64,000 bases of DNA from PMG-095 sp037200885 (GCA_037200885.1 JBBCIN010000002.1:310001-374000), one strand, 5' to 3'; counted from the first letter of the stretch, positions 17,716-26,370 are shown. Notes: generated by a model not told the origin, from the letters alone. Numbers and translations: made by a program.

Positions 17716-18660
17716 GTGTCCCCACGTCAGGAATGGCCGCTCGCTAGCTACGTGCTTCTCGGAGTGCTCGCCGGAGCGATCTACGTCGGCTTCGATCTGG
17801 TCTCGGAAGCCAAGCTCAGCGCCGGCACGCTCACCGGGCCGCTCGCCAGCGCACATTACCTGATCGACCACCTGATCCCTGTTTTGGCGGGCGGGCTGAT
17901 CGGCCTGTCCGTCTACCAGCTCCGTTTGCGCGCACGCCTCTCGGCAGCGGAAGAGGCGGCGGGGCGCGCTGAAGCGCTGCGCGCGAGGCTCCTGAAGGTG
18001 GAGCGCGACCAAGCGGTTTGGGTGCTGGCCGCCGCTGTCCTGCACGAGTTGAACAATCCGCTGCATGCACTTGGCCTACTGCTCGATGAATATCAAGCCT
18101 GCGCGGACGACAGCACGCAGCGCGCCGAGCTCGTGGAGCGCGCGCACGCCCAGGTGCGGCGCGCCCTCGCGCACTTGGAAACGCTGCGCTCGATGCAAGG
18201 CAGTGGTGAGCCGGAAGCGCAGCCGATCGCCCTCGACCGCTTGCTCGGCTCGCTCGCGGCGGACGTGAGCGCGCTGGGCGAAACGGCCGTGCTCGTCCGC
18301 GCTGAATGTCCCACGCAAGTGATGATCAGCGCCGATCCCGGCTATTTGCGCGCGATCTTGGAGAACCTGCTCGACAACAGCTTGCACTCGTTGCGCGCGG
18401 CGCAGGGCGGCGTGGTGACCATGACACTCAGCACCGAAGCCGGCCGCGCCGTCGTCCACGTCGTCGATGACGGCCCTGCCCTGGACCCGAGCGTGCGCGC
18501 CACCCTGTTCGATCCGCTGCGCACGACCAAGAGCCACGGCTTGGGCTTGGGGCTACCGATCGCGCGCGCGCTCGCTCGCGCCATGCACGGTGAACTTTCG
18601 CTCGACCCCGCCGCTGCCAAATCGTTTCGTCTCGAGCTCCCGCTTTCAGGCCGCCCATGA
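17716..18660 (+). CDS. Membrane sensor histidine kinase
   Basis: Kinase of 314 residues with two N-terminal membrane segments (about 9-27 and 46-70), a short coiled linker, and a dimerisation/phosphoacceptor domain with the H-box in VLHELNNPLHALGLL (about 110-124). The HATPase domain has N-box ILENLLDNSLHSL, VDDGPALDP and the G-box HGLGLGLPIARAL. GTG 17716 follows a good CCAGGAG site by 5 bases. It overlaps the response regulator by 4 bp and is divergent from the TonB-receptor operon, so it may control that operon or the propeller/cytochrome genes downstream. Confidence 0.92.
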   Translation: MSPRQEWPLASYVLLGVLAGAIYVGFDLVSEAKLSAGTLTGPLASAHYLIDHLIPVLAGGLIGLSVYQLRLRARLSAAEEAAGRAEALRARLLKVERDQAVWVLAAAVLHELNNPLHALGLLLDEYQACADDSTQRAELVERAHAQVRRALAHLETLRSMQGSGEPEAQPIALDRLLGSLAADVSALGETAVLVRAECPTQVMISADPGYLRAILENLLDNSLHSLRAAQGGVVTMTLSTEAGRAVVHVVDDGPALDPSVRATLFDPLRTTKSHGLGLGLPIARALARAMHGELSLDPAAAKSFRLELPLSGRP

Positions 18661-19256
18661 GCACGCGCAAGACGATCTTGCTGGTCGAAGACGAGTTCGA
18701 CACCCGTGAGCTCCTGGGTCGCGCGCTCGAGCGCGCCGGCTACGCCGCCCTCACAGCAGCCAATGCAGCCGAAGCGCTGAACGCAGCCAATGCCGCGAGC
18801 ACGATTGACCTCGTCGTCACCGACGTGGTGCTCGGCACGGACAGCCTGGGTGGGCTCGAGTTGATGACCGCGCTTCGCAAGGAGGGCGTGCGCGCCCCCG
18901 TCGTGATCATCACCGCCTACGCGGACGTCGAAAAGCTCAAGATCGCGCTCAACGAAGGCGCGGCGCATTTTCTCGAGAAGCCCTTTCGCGCGCCCAAGCT
19001 GCTGGAAGTGATCGAGCGCGTGCTGAAGAACGCCGTGCCGTTCAACCACGCCGTGGAAGAGATCCTGACCCGCGCGCAACTCACGGACAAAGAACTGACG
19101 GTCGCGCGGCTGCTGCTCGATGGCTTGTCGAGCAGTGAAATCGCCGCGCGCGAGAACAACAGCCCGAAGACGATTCGCCAGCACGTGACCCAGATTTACG
19201 CCAAGTGCGGCGTCGCCAGCCGGGCGCAGTTCTTCCGGCTGGCATACCTGCGTTGA
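18657..19256 (+). CDS. Response regulator, receiver plus LuxR/GerE-type HTH
   Basis: Regulator of 199 residues with a receiver (about 5-122): acidic pair in LVEDEFD, phosphoacceptor Asp in VVTDVVLG, Thr/Tyr switch near IITAYAD and Lys in EKPF. A C-terminal LuxR-type helix-turn-helix follows (about 140-197: LTDKELTVARLLLDG, then SSSEIAARENNSPKTIRQHV). It is translationally coupled to the upstream kinase. LuxR-type regulators often control PQQ-dependent alcohol oxidation in other bacteria, and pqq genes are nearby, so that is a reasonable but unproven target. Confidence 0.92.
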   Translation: MSTRKTILLVEDEFDTRELLGRALERAGYAALTAANAAEALNAANAASTIDLVVTDVVLGTDSLGGLELMTALRKEGVRAPVVIITAYADVEKLKIALNEGAAHFLEKPFRAPKLLEVIERVLKNAVPFNHAVEEILTRAQLTDKELTVARLLLDGLSSSEIAARENNSPKTIRQHVTQIYAKCGVASRAQFFRLAYLR

Positions 19257-19292
19257 GCGAGCGCCGCGCATGGCGGCGACTCGCTCAGACCG

Positions 19293-21146
19293 TCACTTGA
19301 CGGACCAGGAGCACAAGTGATTGTCACCGCCGACGACGATGCGACCTTTGGTTGCGATCGGCGAAGTCCACTGGCGCACGCCCGAACAGGTGTCGGTGCT
19401 GGTAAATAGCTTCATCGTTCCGTCATCGCCATCCACGGCGGTGAGCTTGCCGCTATCGACGAACCAAACCGTCGCATTCGCAGTGCCATCCGTCGTGGTC
19501 GAGATCGGCGCGGTCACCGCGCCGGTCAGCGGGGCGCACCACTCGGAGGTCGCGGTGGGCTTGCCGTCGGTACCGGCCGTCAGCAGCACGGAGACGATCG
19601 ATTTGCCGCCCGCACCACCCGGGCATACCGCGCCCGAGTCGGTCGAGAACACGTAGTGCGTGCCCTTGGCCGTCTTGTACGCGGTCGGTGAGGTCTTGAC
19701 CGCCATCGCGCCACCGGTGCTCACCTTGAAGGTCAACACGTGCCCCGCCATCCCGCCCAAGTTGGTGGGATTGAGCAGGAACATGTTGCCGTCTTTGGCG
19801 ACCGTTGCGAGCAGGGTGGAGGGCGTGGCCCCAGCCACTGACAGCAAGACCGAGTTGCTGCCGCCCAAATCGGAGTCCGCCGAGTCCATCGTCTTCCACG
19901 CGGTCGGGAAGTACAGATTTTGATCGTTGCGCGTGAAGGTGGCCATGCCGGTCAGGCGCACGACCTGCTCGCTGTCCGAGGTCGTGCGGGAATCACCACC
20001 GGTGCTGCCGGTGTGGTTGCCAGTGACCGGGAAGATGGACGTGCCATCGGACGCCCAGCCACCCGCAGCCCAGATCGCTTCGCCTTGGCCGAGCGTGGCC
20101 CAGCCCGCTTTCTTGGTTGGGTCGGTGGTGTCCACCGCGATGATCCAACCGTGATACGGCCCGCAATCGCCGATGTGGCCGCCGTACCCGACGTACAGTT
20201 TGCCACCCACGAGCGACAGTGCGCTGCGCTGATTCTGCGGCGGCGCAGTGAAGGTCACGCTGCCCGAGGTTGTGCCCACTGCATCCACGGGCCAGCCCGC
20301 TTTCGCCGAGCCGTCATCGGCGTTGTAGGCGGTGATCACGTGTTTTTGGATGGCGGTGCCATCGCCCACGGCGCCAGCGACGTAAATGGTGCGCGTTGCG
20401 GCGTCGATCACGGGCGTACTGATGATGCCGAGTGGGTGAATGTTGCCGCAGCTGACGCCGTTCGCGGTGGCCGGCGTGCCGATGTTCTTCGTCCACACGG
20501 GCGCGCCGCTGGTTTCGTCGAACGCGATCACGTCATTGCTGGTGGTGACCGCGAAAAATAGACCTTTGCCGCCCGTGCTTGCGGGTGCCAAGTACAGCGG
20601 CGAAGCCCACATATTGCCGGTGAACTTCGCACCCGTGTTGAACGTCGCGTCGGGGGTCATCGTCGCGATGGCGGTCTTGGTGAACTTGGCTTGCACGAAG
20701 AGGCCATCGCGCGAAGGGTTGTTGTTGCGCTCCAGCACGTTGTCGGACGTGTTGCCTGGGGGGGCGCCGCCGGCACCGGCAGCAGGAACGCTACCCGCTG
20801 CTCCCGCGGTCGAGGAACCGGTACCAGCCGTACTGGGCGCACCACCACCGGGAGAAGCCCCGCCGGAAGCTCCGCCAGTTCCAGAGCCGGTGCCGGCGCT
20901 AGCGCTACCGCCAGCGGTGCCCGGCCTGCCAGCGGTTCCAACCGGCGTGCCCGCGCTGCCAGCGCCGGGGTTCGCACCTGCAACGCTACTGGCCCCCGCG
21001 GGGTTGCCCGAGCCGCTATCACTCGAGCCGCAGCCTTGAGTCACACCGAGCAGGCCGGCTGCACACGCAACGAGACCAAGCCCCTGGTTGAGGCGGTTGA
21101 AGCGCACGGCGCGAGCCGGCTTCGTGCGATGGAGACGTTCAGTCAC
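19293..21146 (-). CDS. Quinoprotein-like beta-propeller lipoprotein
   Basis: Lipoprotein of about 617 residues if it starts at GTG 21146; the same frame extends to 21230. The signal LVACAAGLLGVTQGC is followed by about 110 residues of Gly/Ala/Ser/Thr linker, then a propeller domain with repeated strands (FFAVTTSNDVIAFDETSG, IYVAGAVGDGT, LYVGYGGHIGDCG, TVWFVDSGKLTAVDGDDG). It resembles PQQ-like/WD40-like propellers. I do not see the vicinal Cys pair of PQQ alcohol dehydrogenases, so cofactor binding is unproven. The neighbouring pqq operon and di-heme cytochrome make a redox role plausible. Confidence 0.78.
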   Translation of the reverse strand: MTERLHRTKPARAVRFNRLNQGLGLVACAAGLLGVTQGCGSSDSGSGNPAGASSVAGANPGAGSAGTPVGTAGRPGTAGGSASAGTGSGTGGASGGASPGGGAPSTAGTGSSTAGAAGSVPAAGAGGAPPGNTSDNVLERNNNPSRDGLFVQAKFTKTAIATMTPDATFNTGAKFTGNMWASPLYLAPASTGGKGLFFAVTTSNDVIAFDETSGAPVWTKNIGTPATANGVSCGNIHPLGIISTPVIDAATRTIYVAGAVGDGTAIQKHVITAYNADDGSAKAGWPVDAVGTTSGSVTFTAPPQNQRSALSLVGGKLYVGYGGHIGDCGPYHGWIIAVDTTDPTKKAGWATLGQGEAIWAAGGWASDGTSIFPVTGNHTGSTGGDSRTTSDSEQVVRLTGMATFTRNDQNLYFPTAWKTMDSADSDLGGSNSVLLSVAGATPSTLLATVAKDGNMFLLNPTNLGGMAGHVLTFKVSTGGAMAVKTSPTAYKTAKGTHYVFSTDSGAVCPGGAGGKSIVSVLLTAGTDGKPTATSEWCAPLTGAVTAPISTTTDGTANATVWFVDSGKLTAVDGDDGTMKLFTSTDTCSGVRQWTSPIATKGRIVVGGDNHLCSWSVK

Positions 21147-21314
21147 GGCAACCCACTTTCTTTCTGGTGGCGCATCCTGTTGCGCCAGACGTAAGCAACG
21201 AGCGCTGAAGGAGCGCGAAATTGGAGACAAACACTGCCTTCGAAGCGCGCGACGGTCAACTCATCATCGAGCAAATCAAGGGCATCCAGCGAGGTTTTAA
21301 CGCAGCACCCGCAG

Positions 21315-21330
21315 CGTGAGATTGATCACG
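21315..21330 (+). promoter_or_regulatory. CRP/FNR-type inverted repeat and -35-like TTGACA
   Basis: CGTGA-N6-TCACG is a perfect inverted repeat with the geometry of a CRP/FNR-family operator, 120 bp upstream of the di-heme cytochrome start. A TTGACA hexamer follows at 21333-21338; I see no convincing -10 partner. It lies in the roughly 300-bp divergent gap 21147-21449, which holds no gene. The match is visible; the regulator is inferred. Confidence 0.4.
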
Positions 21331-21449
21331 TCTTGACACTCTCACCGCGCGGTTCGTTCACCATGCGCGGAGAACGGGTCACAAAAGTTGCGCGGCATTC
21401 GACAAAATAGACATTGAAGGCGAGCTTCAGCGATGGCTAGTTTGGGACC

Positions 21450-22724
21450 ATGAACCAACACTTGCGAAGCGGGTGTTCGCTTGGCTCCGTGGCACTCCTG
21501 CTCGGCTCGATCATTGCGCTCCCGTCCTGCGGGAGCACGGACGCACCGAGTGTAGGCGCAAGTGCGGGCTCCGCTGGTGCACCAGCAGCTGGCGCCGGAC
21601 CGGCCGGAAGTGCCGGTATTTCTGCGGGCGGTGCAGGTGGCGGCAGTGCGGGAGCGGCCGGCAACAGTGGCAGCTCGGGCAGCAGCGGCAGCGCCGGCGC
21701 CGGCGCCGCTGGTCAACCCGCGCTCGGCGCGTGCACTCCCCCGACCGCGGTCGACGCTCCGCTCGAAAAGCTGAGCCTTACCGGCTGCATGAGCCCAACC
21801 GATACGACCAAATTCGCCGACCGCGTGATCCCGTATGAGGTGAACAGTCCACTCTGGTCGGACTCCGCTGACAAGCAACGCGGCTTCGTCATCCCCGCGG
21901 GCAAAACCATCCACATCAAGGATTGCGCGACCACGCCGGCCGAATGCCTCGACTCAGCCGACAATGGTAAATGGGTTTTCCCAGTCGGCACCGTTATGCT
22001 CAAAAATTTCCTGTTCAATAGCAAGCTGGTCGAAACACGCTTGTTCGTCCGCCACGACGAGCAAACCTGGGTCGGCTACTCCTACCAGTGGGATGTTGCG
22101 CAGACTGAAGCCACGGTCGTACCGGACGAGCGCCGCCGGATCATGGTCGACAGCGGGTCAGGCATGGTCTCGTGGACGTACCCGAACCGGACGGATTGTA
22201 TGAAGTGCCACAACTCCGCTGGCGGCGGGACCCTCGGCCCCGAGACCCGGCAGCTCAATCGCACGGTCGGCACGTCAAATCAAATTGATGCCTTCAAAGC
22301 CAAGAACCTGTTCGATACGCCTCCCGCGGCCCCGTACCAAGCCGCGCTCGTCACGCCTCTGAGCACTACCCCCGTGGATGATGCCGCACTCGACGCACAA
22401 GCGCGTTCGTACATGCACGCCAATTGCGCGTTTTGCCATCGCCCGGATGACCTCGACCTGGGCATGGTGAACATCGATCTGCGGCTCGACAAGACGCTGA
22501 AGCAAACCAACCTGTGCAACGCGCCGCCCGTCAAAGGTGATCAAGGTGTACCGACCGCGACCCTGCTCACACCCACCAACCCGTCGCAATCGATCACCTG
22601 GCTGCGGATGAACGCGGTCGAGGATGAAGGCCGCATGCCGCAGATCGGCACGTATGCAATTCACACCGCGGGCGTGAAGCTGATCGGCGACTGGATCACG
22701 AGCATCAAGACCTGCCCGCAGTGA
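21450..22724 (+). CDS. Di-heme c-type cytochrome lipoprotein, SO2930-like
   Basis: Periplasmic electron carrier of 424 residues. The lipoprotein signal (LLLGSIIALPSC) is followed by a Gly/Ser/Ala linker to about residue 90. Two heme-c motifs are present: CMKCH (near 251) and CAFCH (near 328). The long conserved region between linker and hemes (KFADRVIPYEVNSPLWSDSA, KWVFPVGTVMLKNF) recalls the SO2930/HNE_0200 family of cytochrome-c-like proteins. It is divergent from the quinoprotein-like propeller, which makes a shared electron-transfer role plausible. Confidence 0.85.
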   Translation: MNQHLRSGCSLGSVALLLGSIIALPSCGSTDAPSVGASAGSAGAPAAGAGPAGSAGISAGGAGGGSAGAAGNSGSSGSSGSAGAGAAGQPALGACTPPTAVDAPLEKLSLTGCMSPTDTTKFADRVIPYEVNSPLWSDSADKQRGFVIPAGKTIHIKDCATTPAECLDSADNGKWVFPVGTVMLKNFLFNSKLVETRLFVRHDEQTWVGYSYQWDVAQTEATVVPDERRRIMVDSGSGMVSWTYPNRTDCMKCHNSAGGGTLGPETRQLNRTVGTSNQIDAFKAKNLFDTPPAAPYQAALVTPLSTTPVDDAALDAQARSYMHANCAFCHRPDDLDLGMVNIDLRLDKTLKQTNLCNAPPVKGDQGVPTATLLTPTNPSQSITWLRMNAVEDEGRMPQIGTYAIHTAGVKLIGDWITSIKTCPQ

Positions 22725-23087
22725 TCGCAGACTGAGGTCTTGGATTTGTTGATGGTCACGCGGCGCGCGCGGCCGTCAGAGCCTTCGGCGTCTCAGAGCA
22801 CGCGCCGCCGTTCGCGGCCATTTGCAGTTCAGCCGAACGACCAAGCGCGGCGTATTCCACGCGCTGCTCGCTCCCTCACGCAAAAGATCCATGTCGGGCG
22901 CCGGACATTGATCACCCGCTCGATGGGCCTGCCCTGGTGCGGGAAAAGCGCACCGCGGAGCTTCGGTCCCGAAGTGCTGGGCAGGCGTGGCCGCCGCGCG
23001 CTAATAGACATCAGCAAGTTGGCCACAGCGGCGGAGTCTCACGCTGAGCGCGCACGTTTCCTCGTGGCCCCCAAACCCTTGGCTGAT
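22725..23087. other. Gene-free convergent gap
   Basis: About 360 bp between the 3' ends of the cytochrome and YVTN-propeller genes. Short open frames here have no recognisable product or ribosome-binding site. The only structure I see is the palindrome at 22891-22908. Confidence 0.5.
22891..22908. repeat. Palindrome ATGTC-N8-GACAT, copy 1
   Basis: A perfect inverted repeat, ATGTC-N8-GACAT. The spacer GGGCGCCG is itself nearly symmetrical, and TTGAT follows GACAT. A closely similar 18-bp site followed by the same TTGAT lies at 31494-31511. It may be an operator or a small dispersed repeat; the convergent position here argues against an ordinary promoter site. Confidence 0.4.
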
Positions 23088-23190
23088 TCAACCGCCGCCG
23101 GTGACCGCGCCCCAGGGTAGGCCGCCGAGTTGCACTTTTTTCTCGAGCTTGCTGCTCGCGACGTCCACGATGCTCAGATCATCGGAGGGG
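23088..23190 (-). pseudogene. Displaced C-terminal tail of the YVTN propeller gene
   Basis: Removing one base from the G4 run at 23187-23190 joins ANGP to SDDLSIVDVASSKLEKKVQL and a final GGLPWGAVTGGG before TGA at 23088. This is the last propeller blade expected after FTANGP in YVTN proteins. The shifted reading is clear; its cause is unknown. Confidence 0.75.
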
Positions 23191-24129
23191 ACCATTGGCG
23201 GTGAAGATGTGTTTGCCGTCGGCGGCCATGGCGATGCCCCAAGGGCGAGCACCGACGGCGTCGATCAGGTGGTCGAAGTCGCGCTTGGCCACGTCCACCA
23301 CTGCGACGCCTCCGCCGCGCCCGGTCGAGACGAAAAGCTGCGTGTCATCCGGGGAGAATGCGAGACCCATCGGACGCTGACCGGCCGGCGTTTTGGCTTC
23401 GATCGGCACCGTGGCTAGGACTTTGTTCGTGCGCGGGTCGAACGCGGTGAGCGTGCCGCCGAATTCGTTGCTGACGAAGCCCACGCTGCCATCTTTGCTG
23501 AAGGCGATTCCGCGCGGGCGCATGCCGACGGGGATATCGGCGATGACGGCGAAGCTGGTGGTGTCGATGGCCGTCACTTTGCTGTCTTGTTCCGAGGTCA
23601 CGTACACGGCCTTGCCGTCGGGACGCACGGTGACGCCTTCGGGCTCTTTGCCGACCGGCACGCGGTGAACGATCTTCCCGCTCTCCAGATCGAGCACGCT
23701 GAGCTCGGCCGTCTCTTCGTTCGAGACGTACAGGGTCTTGCCGTCCTTCGAGAGATCGAATGTTTCCGGGTCTTGGCCGCTGGGCAGCGTGCGCACGAGC
23801 TTGCGTTCCACGAGGTCGACCACGCCAATGCCGTCGGCGGAGCGATCCGCCGGGGGCAGCTTCGATTCGTCCATGTTCGGCCCGCCCCGCGGCGAACCAG
23901 ACAACGCGACGTACAAGTAGCGGCCATCAGCGGAGATCTTCAACCCGCGCGGCCGTTTGCCGACCGGAATGCGAGCCAACACCGAGGCAAACTCGGGATC
24001 GACCACGATGATCTCCCCGCTGCCTTCGGCGCTGACGTAAACCAGCTTCGGATCGGGCTTTTTGTGGCAACCCAGCAGGGACACAGCCAAGATCACGGCA
24101 AAGCTGGCAAACGAACGGCGCATCGGCAT
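23179..24129 (-). CDS. YVTN-type beta-propeller lipoprotein, tail frameshifted
   Basis: Lipoprotein of 316 residues as read: signal VILAVSLLGC, then seven-bladed-propeller repeats with the YVTN pattern (KLVYVSAEGSGEIIVVD, KTLYVSNEETAELSVLD, KAVYVTSEQDSKVTAIDT, VGFVSNEFGGTLTAFD). Such proteins often accompany PQQ-dependent alcohol oxidation clusters as surface or periplasmic proteins of unknown role. The frame stops early at FTANGPLR. One extra G in the run 23187-23190 (plus strand) puts the expected tail in another frame; the true end would be 23088. Either a sequencing slip or a real mutation. Confidence 0.85.
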   Translation of the reverse strand: MPMRRSFASFAVILAVSLLGCHKKPDPKLVYVSAEGSGEIIVVDPEFASVLARIPVGKRPRGLKISADGRYLYVALSGSPRGGPNMDESKLPPADRSADGIGVVDLVERKLVRTLPSGQDPETFDLSKDGKTLYVSNEETAELSVLDLESGKIVHRVPVGKEPEGVTVRPDGKAVYVTSEQDSKVTAIDTTSFAVIADIPVGMRPRGIAFSKDGSVGFVSNEFGGTLTAFDPRTNKVLATVPIEAKTPAGQRPMGLAFSPDDTQLFVSTGRGGGVAVVDVAKRDFDHLIDAVGARPWGIAMAADGKHIFTANGPLR

Positions 24130-24186
24130 GGGGCGCAGTCTTAGCAGATGCGAGCAGCCCGCGCGGCACTGAAAGAAGCTGCAACT

Positions 24187-24783
24187 TCAGCGCAGCATAT
24201 CGAGCGGACCCGGACACTCGGCGCGGAGCCGGCAGTTTCCGCATTCGCGACCGCGCCAGATGCGATCGAAGCGCGCCTGCGCGGCGTCGAGCAGTACGTC
24301 GTCGTCCGTGCTGATGCCGAGCTCGAAATTGCGCCGCCCCTCCCCCTTGGCACCGAGCCCCGCGCCAGTGAAGTTGGCGCTGCCCAAATACAGATACGAA
24401 CCGTCGACCGCGATCATCTTCAAATGCACGCGCGGACAATGGCGCATCTGAAAGCGCGGCGCACACAGTTCGGGGCTCTTCGCCAACGACTCACGAAAGG
24501 GTCGCGAAGGCAACGCGCCGTGCAAGATGCGCACTTCGACTTTGCGCCGAACGAGCTCGGTGAGCCGTTCGGTAATCGACAAGTATTGGCCGCGCGCCCG
24601 GGCTCGCGTGCCCACCGGGGCCTCGAGCCGGATGTCCTTCACGTTGGCCGTGCCGATCCAAACCGACACACGTGCTTCCGACAGCGCTCGGAGCATCACC
24701 TTGTCGTAATGCTCGAGATCAGCCACGAGGCCCACCCGCGCTGAGCGGCGGCCGTCGTCCAAACTGCCGCCTGCCTTGACCAC
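24187..24783 (-). CDS. Phospholipase D-like protein, single HKD motif
   Basis: Protein of 198 residues (GTG start) with one clear HKD signature, HLKMIAVDGSYLYLGSANFT (about 119-138), and upstream segments typical of PLD-like domains (LRALSEARVSVWIGTANV near 31-48, RKVEVRILHG). Single-HKD proteins usually dimerise to form one active site and act on DNA or phosphodiesters. The C-terminus carries a small Cys cluster (CGNCRLRAEC), possibly a metal site. It is divergent from the following hydrolase gene with only 26 bp between starts. Substrate unknown. Confidence 0.83.
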   Translation of the reverse strand: MVKAGGSLDDGRRSARVGLVADLEHYDKVMLRALSEARVSVWIGTANVKDIRLEAPVGTRARARGQYLSITERLTELVRRKVEVRILHGALPSRPFRESLAKSPELCAPRFQMRHCPRVHLKMIAVDGSYLYLGSANFTGAGLGAKGEGRRNFELGISTDDDVLLDAAQARFDRIWRGRECGNCRLRAECPGPLDMLR

Positions 24784-24809
24784 TCCGCCAGGTTAGCGAC
24801 AATGGGAGC

Positions 24810-25442
24810 GTGGCGCCGCTGTTATTCGTGTTTGCGCATGGCGCGGGGGCGCCCTCATCACACCCTTGGATGCAAGCGTGGGCCGCGCTCCTCGGCACGC
24901 TCGGCGTGGTCGAAGCCTTCGACTATCCGTACATGCAGGGCAAAAGGCGCGCGCCCGATCCGCAACCGGTCTTGATTCGGGCTCACTTGGCCGCGATCAA
25001 CGACGCCCAAGCGCGTCACCCCGAGCACGACCTGATCTTGATTGGCAAGAGCATGGGCTCACGCATCGGCTGCCACGCCGCGCTCGAACACCCCGTGTCC
25101 AAGCTGATCTGCCTGGGCTACCCCCTGGTCGCCGCGGGCAACTCAGCCAAAGTCCGCGACCAGGTGCTACTCGAGCTCGAAACGCCGATCTTATTCGTGC
25201 AAGGCACGCGCGATCCCATGTGCCCGCTCGAACGGCTCAGCCAAGTGCGCCAAAAGATGAAGGTGCGGAGCAAGCTGTTCGTGGTGGACGCCGGAGATCA
25301 TTCGCTTCAAGTCACCAAAGCCCAACTCAAGGAGTCGGGCGAAACTCAAGCCGCCGTCGACGCGCGCATCCTGCACGTGATCCGCCATTTCGTGCGCGAT
25401 ACACCGGGTTCTTCGCCACCGCCGGCGATCAGCGAACACTGA
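24810..25442 (+). CDS. Alpha/beta hydrolase, KANL3/Tex30-type
   Basis: Hydrolase of 210 residues starting at GTG 24810 (an ATG at 24802 is out of frame). Seen: the N-terminal LFVFAHGAGAPSSHPWM stretch, the nucleophile elbow IGKSMGSR (Ser in G-K-S-M-G), an acidic residue in VQGTRDPMCP and the catalytic His in DAGDHSLQV. This is the order and length of the small dienelactone-hydrolase-like family related to Tex30/KANL3. The substrate cannot be told from sequence. Confidence 0.83.
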   Translation: MAPLLFVFAHGAGAPSSHPWMQAWAALLGTLGVVEAFDYPYMQGKRRAPDPQPVLIRAHLAAINDAQARHPEHDLILIGKSMGSRIGCHAALEHPVSKLICLGYPLVAAGNSAKVRDQVLLELETPILFVQGTRDPMCPLERLSQVRQKMKVRSKLFVVDAGDHSLQVTKAQLKESGETQAAVDARILHVIRHFVRDTPGSSPPPAISEH

Positions 25443-25486
25443 GCGCGCCCTCGCAGAAATGCGCTGGCGGCTCTGCACCTCTGCTC

Positions 25487-25789
25487 TCAGGGCGTGAAGC
25501 GGCACACCTTGCCGGCGTGCACCTCGGTCGCGGGTGAGCCGCGGCGTACGATGACTTCCGCACTAGTGCCGGGCTTCGCTTGCAAAGTGAGGTGCGGTGA
25601 GGGATCGACGTCGGTCCACACCTCGCAGGATACTGGTCGCGAGCAAGCGTTGTTCAATGTCACCACGTGTGCATAACCGGGTGGCATGAAGCGCGCACTC
25701 GCGCTGACCGACGCGCAGTCAGCGACTTGCTGCGGCGAATCAGCCGCGGCCGTGCCCGCGAAAGACGCGCACGCCGCAAACAGCAGCAT
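25487..25789 (-). CDS. Small secreted protein
   Basis: Secreted protein of 100 residues with a signal peptide (MLLFAACASFAGTAAA). The body, about 80 residues, has four cysteines (VADCASV, NNACSRPVSCEVW, KVCRF) that could form two disulfides. The start is fixed by TGATG coupling: the A of its ATG at 25789 is the last base of the upstream stop codon. No function recognised. It probably works with the Gly/Tyr/His-rich protein encoded just upstream. Confidence 0.7.
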   Translation of the reverse strand: MLLFAACASFAGTAAADSPQQVADCASVSASARFMPPGYAHVVTLNNACSRPVSCEVWTDVDPSPHLTLQAKPGTSAEVIVRRGSPATEVHAGKVCRFTP

Positions 25790-26370
25790 CAACCGGCGGG
25801 AGTCCAATAGCCCCCCTGCCAGACCCATTGTGAGCCGTCCCAAACCCATTGCGGTGCAATCCAAACCCAACCCGGGTAAGCCGGCGTCGTCCACCACGGA
25901 CCGCCGATCCAAACCCAAGAACTGCCGTACCAACCCCAATAGCCGCGTCCCCAATACGGATGACCGTAGTACCCACCTCCGGGATAGATCACGTGCGCGT
26001 GACCGACGTAGCCGGGGCCGCCGTAGTAATGCCCTCCCACGTAGCCACCGTAGTAGCGACCACCACCGTAGCCGTAACCGTAGTGCCCGCCCACGCCCAC
26101 GCCCACGTGAACGCCGCCGTAGTGCGAACCGCCATAGTAATGCGAGCCGCCGTAGTGGCCGCCGCCGTAGTGGCCACCGCCGCCGTAGTGCCCGCCGCCG
26201 CCGTAGTGCCCACCGCCGCCGTAGTGCCCACCGCCGGAGCTGCCACCCGAGAAATGGCCACCACCACCGCCGCTGCGGCCGCCGCTAAAGCTGTGTTGTG
26301 CGAACGCCGTGTTTGGCAGCGCAACGCTCGCGAGGGCGCAAAGCAGCGGTAGCATCGACCATCGGCTCAT
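25789..26370 (-). CDS. Gly/His/Tyr-rich secreted protein with YXWQ-like tail
   Basis: Secreted protein of 193 residues: signal peptide ending PNTAFA, then a low-complexity region (about 30-130) of GGGHYGG-type repeats. A Trp-rich C-terminal part follows (SSWVWIGGPWW, PGWVWIAPQWVWDG, SQWVWQGGYW) that resembles YXWGXW repeat proteins. The repeats probably form a flexible, metal- or polymer-binding surface; this is inference. It is coupled to the next gene by TGATG. Confidence 0.75.
   Translation of the reverse strand: MSRWSMLPLLCALASVALPNTAFAQHSFSGGRSGGGGGHFSGGSSGGGHYGGGGHYGGGGHYGGGGHYGGGHYGGSHYYGGSHYGGVHVGVGVGGHYGYGYGGGRYYGGYVGGHYYGGPGYVGHAHVIYPGGGYYGHPYWGRGYWGWYGSSWVWIGGPWWTTPAYPGWVWIAPQWVWDGSQWVWQGGYWTPAG

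Noticed and set aside
22740..23120. Frame of 126 codons in the convergent gap
   Set aside because: Arg/Ser/Pro-rich shadow composition, no ribosome-binding site, and overlap with the restored tail of the YVTN propeller gene.
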